In this document: positions 16,516 to 25,711 of the stretch, one piece after another
How the letters are laid out: each line of letters begins with the position of its first letter
Position numbering within the stretch: position 1 is the first letter of the stretch
Source: Deferribacteres bacterium
Lineage (GTDB): Bacteria > Zhuqueibacterota > Zhuqueibacteria > Zhuqueibacterales > Geothermadaptataceae
Assembly: GCA_020633655.1 (NCBI GenBank)
Contig: JACKDF010000004.1
Coordinates: 1-64,000, forward strand
Direction: 5' to 3'
Length of the DNA: 64,000 bases
Program-made: the position numbers and the translations under genes
The notes under the pieces: model-generated
Told to the model about the DNA's origin: nothing
The model's database searches: none
Seen by the model: only the letters and a program-made list of their open reading frames with translations

Positions 16516-17463
16516 TCACCTCAAAAGCAGCATCGAACGCGTTTGCACGAAGTCATTCGCCTGCAATTTGTAGATATAAATCCCGCTGGGCAGGGTGGAA
16601 GCGTCGAAGGGCACGTTGTACTGGCCACTGCTCTGGATTTGGCTAACGAGGATTTTCATGCGTTGTCCGTTTGTGTTGTAAACCGACAGGGCCACCGGAC
16701 TGGTTTCTTTCAGGCTGTAGCTTATCGTCGTCACCGGATTGAAGGGATTAGGGTAATTCTGCAGCAGGGTGAATTCCAGTGGCTGCGTGTCGGTTTCGTT
16801 TTTCACCGCCGTTGGATCCTGTACACGGATATAATTCTCCCTGGTTACCGTATTGAAAGTTGTAAAATTGGCTGCAATTAAGGTGATGGTGTACAAACCG
16901 GGCGCGGTATAGGTGTGTTGGGGATTGGCTTCCACACTCGTGCTGCCATCGCCAAAATCCCAGGAATAAGCAACGATATCGCCCTGGGATGCATTCGTAA
17001 AATTGACACTTAAGGGTGCAGTGCCTTGCAAGGGATCGGCCGTAAATTCGGCGAGAATACTGGGAGCAACAGCGGCATCGATTAAAAAATCTTCCGTTAT
17101 TTTTTGTGACAGCACATTGCTGGCTTTGTAATCGAGAAGCACCTGTACGGACAATTCCCTGAGGGGGGCATTGGGCATAACGAAGAGCTTGTAATAGGTT
17201 TTGACTTTAATCGAGCCTGGAGTTACGACAAAACTGTCAATCACACCGACGACATAAAGCGAATCCGGTCCCAATATACTTATGGTTACATCAGTGAGGG
17301 GCAGAATGGTGATGGTGTGTTCGCGGGCAATTTGGGCGGACTCGTTTGGCGCAATATCGATGGCGGTTTGGGCAGAGAGCGCAGTGGTAAAAAAAAGAAG
17401 AATCAGTGCAGTTAGCCAGGATTTCTGAACTTTTTCGCAATATATTGATTTATTCTCTATCAT
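16516..17463 (-). CDS. Secreted PKD-domain protein with type IX sorting domain
   Basis: A signal peptide (to about ...TALSAQ, residue 32) is followed by an unknown beta-rich domain (33-135), one PKD domain (about 138-220, with VAYSWDFGDGST and HTYTAPGLYTITL) and a C-terminal type A sorting domain beginning LLQNYPNPFNPVTTISYSL and ending SGIYIYKLQANDFVQTRSMLLLR. The sorting domain is removed when the protein crosses the outer membrane through the type IX system, leaving cargo at the surface. At 315 residues it has no catalytic domain, so it may be a binding or structural surface protein. GGGAG precedes the ATG. A 30-bp palindrome lies 21 bp upstream. It converges tail-to-tail with the KaiC-like gene. 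Confidence 0.85.
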   Translation of the reverse strand: MIENKSIYCEKVQKSWLTALILLFFTTALSAQTAIDIAPNESAQIAREHTITILPLTDVTISILGPDSLYVVGVIDSFVVTPGSIKVKTYYKLFVMPNAPLRELSVQVLLDYKASNVLSQKITEDFLIDAAVAPSILAEFTADPLQGTAPLSVNFTNASQGDIVAYSWDFGDGSTSVEANPQHTYTAPGLYTITLIAANFTTFNTVTRENYIRVQDPTAVKNETDTQPLEFTLLQNYPNPFNPVTTISYSLKETSPVALSVYNTNGQRMKILVSQIQSSGQYNVPFDASTLPSGIYIYKLQANDFVQTRSMLLLR

Positions 17464-17484
17464 GGTTGAACTCCCTACTGTAAA

Positions 17485-17514
17485 GATGGATCAGGGGATA
17501 TCCCCTGATCCATC
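17485..17514. repeat. Perfect 30-bp palindrome related to repeat family 1 core
   Basis: Bases 17485-17499 and 17500-17514 are exact reverse complements around the centre GGGGATATCCCC, with arms GATGGATCA and TGATCCATC. It lies 21 bp upstream of the PKD gene start. There is no T run on either side, so it is not a standard terminator. The centre and GATGG flank resemble the middle of the dispersed repeats. Confidence 0.85.
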
Positions 17515-17585
17515 GGGTTTGTTTTGGAAAAATAATTTTAGAATTCTGAAGTTGGTAAACGGGATGAAATGGGAAAAGATGCTGG

Positions 17586-20267
17586 TTATTTTCTCACCCA
17601 GATAAAAAGCGAGGTCGGTTCCATTTTTATATTGAGATTATCGCCACCGGATAACTTCACGTTTACGGATTCATCCTGCACTCCGTTTACAGGATCAATT
17701 GCCTTCGTCGTTGCAATTAAATGCCATTCTCCAGCAGGTATGCTGAATTGCTTAAATGTATTGGTCTTGTTTTCCGCATTGAGCAATACAAGCACCTTTT
17801 CATCCACGAGGTAACCGAGCATGGCCGGATTTTTCGGTGTGATCCAATGATAGTACGTATCGCTAACGGGCTCACTGAGGCGAAAAACTTTGCCGTATTC
17901 CGAGAGACGAAATGCATTCATACCTTTCCAGAAGGCGAGCATGTTGGCGTAATCGTTGTGGTTTTCACCCGTCGGTTGCTGGCCGACATTCTCCCAAATG
18001 AACTGGTTTGCCGTGCGCATGTTGTAGGTGTCGCGGTAGCCGTGCATGTAGATTTTGTAGCCGGCGTTTGTTTGTCTCATCACTTCCTGCAACGGTGCAT
18101 GGGCCTTGCTGCGCATCATCTCTGAGCCGCCGTGCGTGACGATGGGACCGAGGGTTGTGTAGAGCAGTGTAACAGCAATCTTGTAAATATCCTGATCCAC
18201 ATGCAACCGGCCATCGAAGTTATCGCCACCGAATTGGTCGGCGAGTGCAAAATTGTCGTGAATATCGAGATAGCTGATGCCGCTGAGCGGGGTTTGGTCA
18301 GTGGGGAATTTTGCTGCTAATCCGAGCATGACGTTGTCACGTTCGTCGAATTTGCCACCCGGCCAGCCACGGTCACGCAGTTTGTCCTTCAGTTCGAAAA
18401 CCGGTCCTTTGTAGGCGTTGCGAGAGTCATCCTGAAAAAAAGTGATTGGCGCGTCTTCTTTGTACCAGTCCCAGTCGGGATTGTCTTCGAACTCAGGATC
18501 GTTGGAGCCGATCCACGCCTCGCCGTAGACGATTTTGTCTTCACCAATGGCTTGTTTCAGCGCTTTTAAAGTCTGCTGGTCAATTTGTCCCGCCAGGTCA
18601 ATACGGAAACCATCGATGCCGAATTCATTGATGAAATACTGGCACTGATCGATGAGCCAGCGCTGGGTCATCGGCCGGTTCTCGGTTTTTACTTCATTGC
18701 CGTAGGCGCCGATGTGGTCGAAATCTTTGGTGCGGTAGTAATACTGCTGATCGATTGCATTGAAATTAAAAAAGAAGCTGTTGCCATCCATGTTTTCGGC
18801 TGTGTGATTGGGCACAATATCGATGATGACAGCAATGTTTTTGTCGTGGAAGGCCTGCACGAGATCGCGGAATTCCTCACGTTCCGTGCCCGGCTCGCTG
18901 CCTTTGCTGCGGTAGCGCGATTCCACCGCCATGGCGAAGGATGTGCGATAACCCCACTGGTAATTCTCCTCACTGACACCTTGTTCGATCATGTAGTCGT
19001 CCTCTTTAAACGATGCCTTCCAGTCCTCGTCGGGATAATGGAGGTACTCCTGTACCGGCATCAAATGCACCACATTGATACCGAGATCAACCAGATAATC
19101 AAAGCCGATTTTTTCATCACGACTGTTTTTTAAACCGGGGGTGACCATGGCTTTGAAGGTGCCTTTCAGGTTTTTGGCAACCGGTAGACGGTCGGTGAAA
19201 TCCTGTACATGCACTTCATAGGCGATAACATCTTCCATTTTTGGGATGCCGCTTTTTAATGGTGTTGCCGGTTCTGTTTTGTGCCAGATTCTGCATTTAC
19301 CCCAGGTATCATCGCTAACGCGGGCATAAGGATCGTTGATGTGCACTGGATTGGTTTCATAAAAATGGTTGCCCGGGTCGTCAGCGCCGTGCACTGTGAA
19401 ATCGTAGTACACGCCGTGCAGGTCTTCGGGAAATATGACTTCCCACACGCCGTTTTTGTCCTGTTGCATTTTTTCGATACGATAAGCTTTTTCGTCGTCT
19501 TTGCCTTTGTACAAATAGAGTTTAACCAATTCCGCTCGTGGTGCAAAAATACGGAGGGCCGTTGTGCCATTTTCGACAGTCGCGCCAAGCTCTTTGGTTG
19601 AATAGGTATCGCGAAACCAGCCATCGAAAGAGCAATGAGATTTTAGTTCCAGTGAAGGGATTTCGAGAAAGTAGACGCGTTTTTTATCCAAAGGCCGTGC
19701 CGGTACGATCAGTGTGGTGCGCGATTCGTTTGGCAGCACACCCGCCACCGGGATTTCGTTGCCCTTGGCGTCGGTGATTTTATAGGCAGATGGCACCAGC
19801 GGCCGTTCGCCGATAATTTCCGCCCAGATCAAGTTTTCATTTTTCAGTTCTGCTTTCAGTCCTTTGGTGATTTCCTGTTGCATAAAAATAAGGTCTCCGC
19901 CTTTTGCGTTTTGCGCTTCCGCAGGTGGCGACATCCACTCGCCCTCGTCGATGCGGTATTTAAATTTTGTGTTGGGTTTAATTATAGCGAAATCGGTGTT
20001 GTCGATGGTTAGCAGCCACTGCTCGCCCGATTTTTGGAGAAACCAGTCGGGATTTTCGCTGCTGCCATCCCAGTTGCGAAACTCGCCAGTAACAAAGACT
20101 TTTTGTGGTGCGACGTTATACAGTGTTTCGTCAAAGATGAAAGTAACTTTGTCGCCAAATGCGGCATAACCCTGGTGTTTTTGTTCATCGGTAAAGGATT
20201 GGGCATTGGTTGCGGCGGATAAGATCGCGGCCAGAAAAAGAGATGAGAGAATGTGTTTGTATTTCAT
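17586..20267 (-). CDS. Secreted pullulanase-type GH13 alpha-glucan debranching enzyme
   Basis: A signal peptide (to about residue 22) precedes an AMPK-type glycogen-binding domain (about 45-130, VFVTGEFRNWDGSS), a second CBM48-like domain (about 215-320, TALRIFAPRAELVKLYLYK) and a GH13 barrel. Conserved GH13 regions are present: DIVPNHTAE, GFRIDLAG with nucleophile Asp557, YGEAW with acid Glu583, and DIHDN. The 893-residue layout matches type I pullulanases (GH13_14-like), which cleave alpha-1,6 branches of pullulan, glycogen or starch outside the cytoplasm. No sorting domain for type IX secretion is seen, so a periplasmic place is likely. The gene appears monocistronic, with no obvious ribosome site. 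Confidence 0.88.
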   Translation of the reverse strand: MKYKHILSSLFLAAILSAATNAQSFTDEQKHQGYAAFGDKVTFIFDETLYNVAPQKVFVTGEFRNWDGSSENPDWFLQKSGEQWLLTIDNTDFAIIKPNTKFKYRIDEGEWMSPPAEAQNAKGGDLIFMQQEITKGLKAELKNENLIWAEIIGERPLVPSAYKITDAKGNEIPVAGVLPNESRTTLIVPARPLDKKRVYFLEIPSLELKSHCSFDGWFRDTYSTKELGATVENGTTALRIFAPRAELVKLYLYKGKDDEKAYRIEKMQQDKNGVWEVIFPEDLHGVYYDFTVHGADDPGNHFYETNPVHINDPYARVSDDTWGKCRIWHKTEPATPLKSGIPKMEDVIAYEVHVQDFTDRLPVAKNLKGTFKAMVTPGLKNSRDEKIGFDYLVDLGINVVHLMPVQEYLHYPDEDWKASFKEDDYMIEQGVSEENYQWGYRTSFAMAVESRYRSKGSEPGTEREEFRDLVQAFHDKNIAVIIDIVPNHTAENMDGNSFFFNFNAIDQQYYYRTKDFDHIGAYGNEVKTENRPMTQRWLIDQCQYFINEFGIDGFRIDLAGQIDQQTLKALKQAIGEDKIVYGEAWIGSNDPEFEDNPDWDWYKEDAPITFFQDDSRNAYKGPVFELKDKLRDRGWPGGKFDERDNVMLGLAAKFPTDQTPLSGISYLDIHDNFALADQFGGDNFDGRLHVDQDIYKIAVTLLYTTLGPIVTHGGSEMMRSKAHAPLQEVMRQTNAGYKIYMHGYRDTYNMRTANQFIWENVGQQPTGENHNDYANMLAFWKGMNAFRLSEYGKVFRLSEPVSDTYYHWITPKNPAMLGYLVDEKVLVLLNAENKTNTFKQFSIPAGEWHLIATTKAIDPVNGVQDESVNVKLSGGDNLNIKMEPTSLFIWVRK

Positions 20268-20376
20268 AGTGTGTTTTGTTTATTGTAGTGATTATTAGCG
20301 CGCAAAGGGTGCTAGTTCCGCGAGGGATTGATTTTGTCTCTTGAGTGTTTACATGATTCTATGCGAAGTCCTTCAA

Positions 20377-20658
20377 TCAAGGCCTTTTTTGTGGATCTTG
20401 CTTGTCGTTAAAGACTGCATGAACAATGATAGAATTAGCTTCGATTGTATAAAATATTGAAAATGGAAATCGCCTGATTGTGCATCTGCGAAAGGATGAA
20501 TGAGAAATTTGATAGATTTCAGGAAAAGAGATAATGCTTTTTATGGCGTTTTCAATACAGTCCAGAAAGTCAAAACCAAGTCCCCGTCTTTGCATTTCAT
20601 ACCATTCGAAAGCTGCCTCAAGATCACATTTGGCTTTTCGAGTGTAGAACACGCTCAT
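20377..20658 (-). CDS. ParE/RelE-superfamily toxin
   Basis: The 93-residue product has the ParE-like pattern: MSVFYTRKAKCDLEAAFEWYE, GLGFDFLDCIENAIKSI, FPEIYQ, IRRFPFSIFYTIEANSIIVHAVFNDKQDP. Members of this group poison DNA gyrase (ParE) or cleave ribosome-bound mRNA (RelE) and are kept in check by a small antitoxin. The start overlaps the antitoxin stop by 4 bases (ATGA type), the standard arrangement for co-translation. Which target this toxin has cannot be decided from sequence alone. It lies 109 bases past the pullulanase start region, on the same strand. Confidence 0.85.
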   Translation of the reverse strand: MSVFYTRKAKCDLEAAFEWYEMQRRGLGFDFLDCIENAIKSIISFPEIYQISHSSFRRCTIRRFPFSIFYTIEANSIIVHAVFNDKQDPQKRP

Positions 20659-20882
20659 TTATACTTGTCTCTTAGTTCGTCGTGCACGCTTTGCCAATCA
20701 TGCATTGCCATTTTTCCACTTGTGTATTCTTTATAACGCTTTGCCAATTCTTTTCTCTGCCATTCATGTAACGGGATTGTTGCATTGCTGCTTGCGATGT
20801 TATCCCAAATATCTTCCACAAGAAGAAGTTTTTCTGATAAATCCAATTTCTTAACTGCCTGCAGAATTTCATTTGGTAGCAT
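20655..20882 (-). CDS. Antitoxin, putative addiction module component (TIGR02574 type)
   Basis: The 75-residue acidic/basic mixed protein starts with an ILQAVKKLDLSEKLLLVEDIWDNIASS block and continues PLHEWQRKELAKRYKEYTSGK, the typical form of the addiction-module component family that pairs with ParE/RelE toxins. AAGGAT lies six bases before the ATG. It precedes the toxin gene with a 4-base overlap and should bind and neutralise it and probably repress the operon promoter. The pair sits between a secreted amylase and an efflux operon, a usual kind of site for mobile toxin-antitoxin pairs. Confidence 0.85.
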   Translation of the reverse strand: MLPNEILQAVKKLDLSEKLLLVEDIWDNIASSNATIPLHEWQRKELAKRYKEYTSGKMAMHDWQSVHDELRDKYK

Positions 20883-21007
20883 AGTCTATCCTTATAATCG
20901 AGTATTAAGTATTCGATGAATATACTAAAGTTACATTTTATATTCCAAAAAGAATAATACAATAAATGCGGCCCGATTTACGGACTAAAAAAGGTACAGT
21001 ATACATC

Positions 21008-22579
21008 CTACAGGCTTGAATCTTTTAATGGTTTGCGACTTTTTTCGTTAATTATACAATTAATTTTTCCAAAAGCATAAAGCGCCAAAAACAGAAAAAG
21101 CGCATAGAAAATCCCAATTTTTGCTGGCCAAATAGAGAGTGCACCGATAAAAGCAGTAAAAGTCATCAGGTTAGTCAATTGTGTTGAGTGAAGTAGGAAT
21201 CGACCTGTTTGGGAATCGTTGGGAGAAATTTTCAAGATTTGCTGGATTTTATAAATCGTTACAGCAGTCAGGACAAGCGCGAATGGTAGAAAAACGGCAA
21301 TGCGACCTAAAGGCCAGGCATACTGGTCGGCAGCTTCGCGGGAATAGAGACCGAATACAATACCTGCCTGTGTCGAACCTCCATGAAAAAGAAGAAAGAC
21401 CAGTAAAAACATACTGAAGACAAAGAAAATATTTTTGCGCCGTGCAATAATGATTTGTGGATTGAATTGGTGGTTGTTCGCAATCATTATCAAACTCATA
21501 GTGATGAAGTAAAAGAGACTGAGCAGAATACCAGTCCAGAAAAAATATTCAAATCCCATAAAATACAGCAGTACACTGCCACCGAATGCGAGAAAGAGTG
21601 TTTCCTGCCATAATTCTTTGCGCGATTTGTTTTCATTTTTCGCTTCTGAAAATCCATCACCCTTTGATGTGTGCTTTTTATCCGTCTGTGTAGTTACCCA
21701 AAAAAGTACAATCGCATAAAGCACACCGAGATTAAAACCGGAGTTGAGTTCCCACATTTTCCACCAATCGATGTATTTTGGCGCGAAGCCATAGCCAAGG
21801 CACCACATGGCGCTCTGCATGAATCCAAAGCCAAAGCCTACGCCGAGAATCAAACCGGTTACTACCGTCGACCGGTCACGCTGCATCCAGGCAAGTAGCA
21901 GAGCCACCAACCACCACACAACAACGAGAAAATTTTGTGTGTTTGTATAAATCGTGCGTTGGAGATGCTTGTCTAAAGTGCCGGCATAAATCCCTAAATC
22001 TGCATTTGGAAAAAGCAATCCCGGGCAGCAGTCAACGAAGCGGGCGGCAAACCAATCGACGATTGGCCATGCGAAAAGAACAACGAGTAAAAAAAGAAGT
22101 AAAAGCGTGCGGGCGAGCCATTTCGCAATCGATACGTTGCCGTTTAATGCCCAACCGAGCAGAATGCCGCCCGGAGCTGCCCAACCGATTCCGCAGAGGA
22201 AAAACCAGAGATAACCCGTCGCAGGCGAAATGGGCAGAATGTTATTTCCATAAGAAAATTTTCCAAGAATCCAACCGGTGTACTGGCCATAGCCGAGCTC
22301 GCCGCCGAGCGCAATGCCCATGCCGAGCCAGAACACAATACCGCGCGCATCAATGCCTCGCTGCTGGCTGAGATAATACCAGAGAATTCCCCACATCAAA
22401 CCCGGAACAACAGTCCCATCGACACCGCCCCAACCGGCTGTGCCACGAATAGCCCAGGTAATAGCGCCCATGCTGCCTAAAAGCAGAGCAGGGAGCCAGA
22501 GTTCATAAATAGATTGATTTGCTTCGCGTTCACGAATCTGGTGCCATGTTTGATAAGCTGACTGGCTTAATATTTCCAT
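21008..22579 (-). CDS. Polytopic membrane protein of unknown function, last gene of RND operon
   Basis: The 523-residue protein has about eleven to thirteen predicted membrane spans and glycine/tryptophan-rich segments such as GSMGAITWAIRGTAGWGGVDG, GMGIALGGELGYGQYTGW and GIGWAAPGGILLGWALNG (about residues 35-150). These repeated Gly-rich helices are conserved-looking and may form a pore or binding site, but I know no family that fits. A polar loop (about 300-330) splits the protein. Its ATG directly abuts the stop codon of the RND transporter, so the two are translationally linked. A role tied to efflux is inferred from position only. Confidence 0.7.
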   Translation of the reverse strand: MEILSQSAYQTWHQIREREANQSIYELWLPALLLGSMGAITWAIRGTAGWGGVDGTVVPGLMWGILWYYLSQQRGIDARGIVFWLGMGIALGGELGYGQYTGWILGKFSYGNNILPISPATGYLWFFLCGIGWAAPGGILLGWALNGNVSIAKWLARTLLLLFLLVVLFAWPIVDWFAARFVDCCPGLLFPNADLGIYAGTLDKHLQRTIYTNTQNFLVVVWWLVALLLAWMQRDRSTVVTGLILGVGFGFGFMQSAMWCLGYGFAPKYIDWWKMWELNSGFNLGVLYAIVLFWVTTQTDKKHTSKGDGFSEAKNENKSRKELWQETLFLAFGGSVLLYFMGFEYFFWTGILLSLFYFITMSLIMIANNHQFNPQIIIARRKNIFFVFSMFLLVFLLFHGGSTQAGIVFGLYSREAADQYAWPLGRIAVFLPFALVLTAVTIYKIQQILKISPNDSQTGRFLLHSTQLTNLMTFTAFIGALSIWPAKIGIFYALFLFLALYAFGKINCIINEKSRKPLKDSSL

Positions 22580-25500
22580 TTAATTTTTCTCGGCTTGCAG
22601 ATTGATCTTTCCTTTCCAGACCCAGGAGTACATGGTTGGAATGATCAACAGTGAAATCAACATGGAAACACTCATGCCGCCAATCATGGCTACGGCGAGG
22701 GGTTGCAGCATTTTTGCACCCTGTCCGAGGGCAAAGGCCAGGGGGAGGAATCCGAAAATTGTGGACATGGTAGTCATAAGAATTGGGCGCATACGGATGC
22801 GACCCGCTGTGAGTAAGGCTTCCTGCACATCGGCATGATTTGCCAATTCCTTCTCGGCATAATCGATGAGCAAAATTCCATTATTCACCACGACACCGAT
22901 GATCATGATCATGCCCATAAAAGCTGAAATGTCCAGAGCGATTCCTGCGAGGGCCAGAAACAGAAAGACACCACTCACCGCGAGCAGCGTTCCAATGAGA
23001 ATGATAGTCGCGGTTCGGAAAGATTTGAACTCAAAAAGCAGGATGACAAATACAAGCGCCGTACCAAAAATGATAATTAACACCAATTCGTGAAAGGCCT
23101 GCTGCTGGCTTTCATGTTGTCCGGCGAGTTGCAGAGTTATGCCCGGCGGAAGATGGATTGCGGCGAGGGCTTTCTGGATATCGGTAATGACGGAGCTGAG
23201 ATTACGGCCGGAGAGGTTGGCTTCGACATTGACAACCTGGCTGAGATTTTCGTGGTCCAGATCAGGTTCGCCAGGTCTTTTGCTGATCTCGGCAAGCTCT
23301 TCCAGGCGGAATACCCGTTTTCTTTCGGGCAAGTAGATGGGCAACTGACGAATTTTTTCAAGATGGTTGAGATCGGTTTGTGCATAACGCAAGCGCACCG
23401 GCACGATTTTCAGCCCTTGCAACATTTCGGTTGGTACTTCCCCCCATAAGGCCATCTTTGCAGCGCTGCTTACATCTTTAACACTCAAACCAAAACGGCT
23501 GGCAGCTTCCTCTTTCACACGAATGGCCAACTCCGGTTCGCCAGGATTGAAACCACGATAAACATCCACAACACCAGTAATTTTTTCCAATGAATCGGCG
23601 ACCTCCTGAGCGGTCTGACGCATCAGTCCGAGATTATTACCAAATATTTTTACGAGAACCGGTGCAATTTCACCGCTGAGATCGTTCAACCGGTCGGGTA
23701 GAACCTGAAACAATTCAGGCTCGAGTCGTGGTTCCGCTTGCGCAATAAAATCCCGCAATTCATCCATGACTTCCGGTGCAGTACGCTGACGCTCCCTTTT
23801 CAGATAAATTACAAAATCTCCGTCGTTGGCATGTGTTCGCGGGTGGGCGAGACTGCGACCAGTGCGCAGGGAATAGGTCTTTACTTCCGGGATTGTTTTT
23901 AATTTTTCTTCGATGGAAGAGAGCATGCTTTTGGTGCCTTCAAGAGAGCTGCCCGGCGGCGCAAGGTAATCGAGAACGATCACACCTTCATCCCATTCCG
24001 GCAAAAATCCACTGGGTAAACGCACGTAACCCCATACTGTTGTGAACGCTAAAACTGCTATTAACAGAACACTAAACCATGCTTGCCTGAAGGAAAAACG
24101 CACTATTTTCTGCTGAAAACCAATCAACTTTGGCAGCATGCGCCCCGGTTTGCTTTTTTTCGTTGATATCAACACAGAAGCCAATGCCGGGGTTAAAAAG
24201 ATAGCCAGCAGCATGGAAATGAGAATGGCGAAGGTGAGTGTGGTTGCCAGGGCACGAAAGAAAATACCCGGTACACCTGTCAGAAATACGAGAGGAATGA
24301 AAACCACTAAAGTAGTGAGTGTGGCACCGAGAAGCGGGGAAATAATTTCCCCGGTAGCTTTGACTACCGCGTCGTTACGTGAATGTCCCTCTTCCAGGTA
24401 GCGTTCGATATTTTCTACTACAACGATGGCGTTATCTACCAGAATCCCTATGGCCGCCGCCAAACCGCCCAGACTCATCAAACTCAAATTCATGTTAAAG
24501 ATTTTGATGAGCAAAAACGTCATGAGCAGCGCCACAGGGATAATTGCCGCAGTCACCAAAGTGATGCGCAGTCGTTTTAAAAAAAGAAGTAAAATGATCG
24601 TTGTCAACAGTGCACCGAGAAAAATGGCATCGCGTACACTGGCGATGGACATGCGAATAAAATCAGCCATATCGTACCATTTTTCCATGTGCACGTTTGC
24701 CGGAATGATTTTTCGCAAATCTGCCAGGCGTCGCTCAACTTCATCGCTCACCGATACTGCACTGGCACCTGGTTGTTTGATGATGGTAAAAAGGATTGCC
24801 TTATGGTGATTGGTAACGGTACTGATGAATTGTTCCTGTACCGCAGGCTGAATTTCAGCAACATCGGCGAGGTGGATCGGCGTGGGATAGCGCGTCGCCA
24901 CAACTGTACGTTTGAGATCCTCGATGGTCAGGAAGCGATTATCGCTTACGTTCAGGTAGAGTTTGTTAAATTCATTGAGCCGACCGACAAATTCTACCAT
25001 GTTGGTTTGCTCGAGGGCATCCGCAATCTGGCGGTAATCGAGATTGGCTGCTGCCAGCTTCTGCGGATCGAGATTGACCCAATACTCCCGTACATTTTCC
25101 CCCATAATCTCTACTTGATCCACACCGGGGATGCTGGCGAGCTGTGGCCGAATGCTATAAGTAGCTATGTCTGTAAGTTCCACAAGACTGAGCTTGTTGG
25201 AATACAGACCATAACCGGAAACCGGGTACGTACTGGAAGTAAAGCGCCGGACTTCGATTTGCACATCGGAGGGCAATTCGTTGCGCACACCACTGACCTT
25301 CGCCTGCACAAGCTGGAAGGCTTTGAACATGTCCTCATTCCACTGAAAATCGATGTTGATTTCAGAAGAACCACGACTCGTCGAAGAACGCACCAGCCGA
25401 ACTCCGGGAACGCCCATCACGGCTTCTTCGATGGGTTTGACGACTTCCATTTCCATTTGCTTGAGTGGCGCCAGACCAAAATCAACCAACACAGCAATAC

Positions 25501-25633
25501 GCGGGAATGTTGAGTCCGGAAACACACCCTGGGGAATCTGAAAAATCATAAAAAAACCGAGCGCGGCAAGTAACAAAGACGAGAATACAACGGCGCGTTT
25601 GTTGTTTACTGCAAAATCAGAGAGAGTGGTCAT
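22580..25633 (-). CDS. RND-family efflux transporter (AcrB/MdtB-like)
   Basis: At 1017 residues with the standard RND plan (one span, large periplasmic loop, five spans, repeated) this is an inner-membrane proton-driven exporter. Recognisable parts are the N-terminal IPQGVFPDSTFPRIAV block, the fourth-helix AIGILVDNAIVVVENIER and the second-half GVVVNNGILLIDYA. In AcrB the fourth helix has two adjacent aspartates (DD); here one is Asn (VDN), a common variant. It forms the pump with the adaptor and TolC-like genes upstream. The gap from the adaptor stop is 78 bases. Substrate (drug, bile-like lipid, metal) is not predictable; it lacks the methionine pattern of copper exporters as far as I can see. 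Confidence 0.9.
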   Translation of the reverse strand: MTTLSDFAVNNKRAVVFSSLLLAALGFFMIFQIPQGVFPDSTFPRIAVLVDFGLAPLKQMEMEVVKPIEEAVMGVPGVRLVRSSTSRGSSEINIDFQWNEDMFKAFQLVQAKVSGVRNELPSDVQIEVRRFTSSTYPVSGYGLYSNKLSLVELTDIATYSIRPQLASIPGVDQVEIMGENVREYWVNLDPQKLAAANLDYRQIADALEQTNMVEFVGRLNEFNKLYLNVSDNRFLTIEDLKRTVVATRYPTPIHLADVAEIQPAVQEQFISTVTNHHKAILFTIIKQPGASAVSVSDEVERRLADLRKIIPANVHMEKWYDMADFIRMSIASVRDAIFLGALLTTIILLLFLKRLRITLVTAAIIPVALLMTFLLIKIFNMNLSLMSLGGLAAAIGILVDNAIVVVENIERYLEEGHSRNDAVVKATGEIISPLLGATLTTLVVFIPLVFLTGVPGIFFRALATTLTFAILISMLLAIFLTPALASVLISTKKSKPGRMLPKLIGFQQKIVRFSFRQAWFSVLLIAVLAFTTVWGYVRLPSGFLPEWDEGVIVLDYLAPPGSSLEGTKSMLSSIEEKLKTIPEVKTYSLRTGRSLAHPRTHANDGDFVIYLKRERQRTAPEVMDELRDFIAQAEPRLEPELFQVLPDRLNDLSGEIAPVLVKIFGNNLGLMRQTAQEVADSLEKITGVVDVYRGFNPGEPELAIRVKEEAASRFGLSVKDVSSAAKMALWGEVPTEMLQGLKIVPVRLRYAQTDLNHLEKIRQLPIYLPERKRVFRLEELAEISKRPGEPDLDHENLSQVVNVEANLSGRNLSSVITDIQKALAAIHLPPGITLQLAGQHESQQQAFHELVLIIIFGTALVFVILLFEFKSFRTATIILIGTLLAVSGVFLFLALAGIALDISAFMGMIMIIGVVVNNGILLIDYAEKELANHADVQEALLTAGRIRMRPILMTTMSTIFGFLPLAFALGQGAKMLQPLAVAMIGGMSVSMLISLLIIPTMYSWVWKGKINLQAEKN

Positions 25634-25711
25634 AGTTGATTCTATAATAATTGGATTTACAAATATTCAATGTGGTCTGTGACCGTGTTTTAATCTGTTT
25701 CTAATGGTACA

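Noticed and set aside
17485..17514. Palindrome as a Rho-independent terminator of the pullulanase gene
   Set aside because: No T run follows on the minus strand and a gene start lies only 21 bp further.
24689..25513. 275-codon plus-strand frame opposite the RND gene
   Set aside because: Antisense shadow of the RND transporter; composition reflects the complementary codons.
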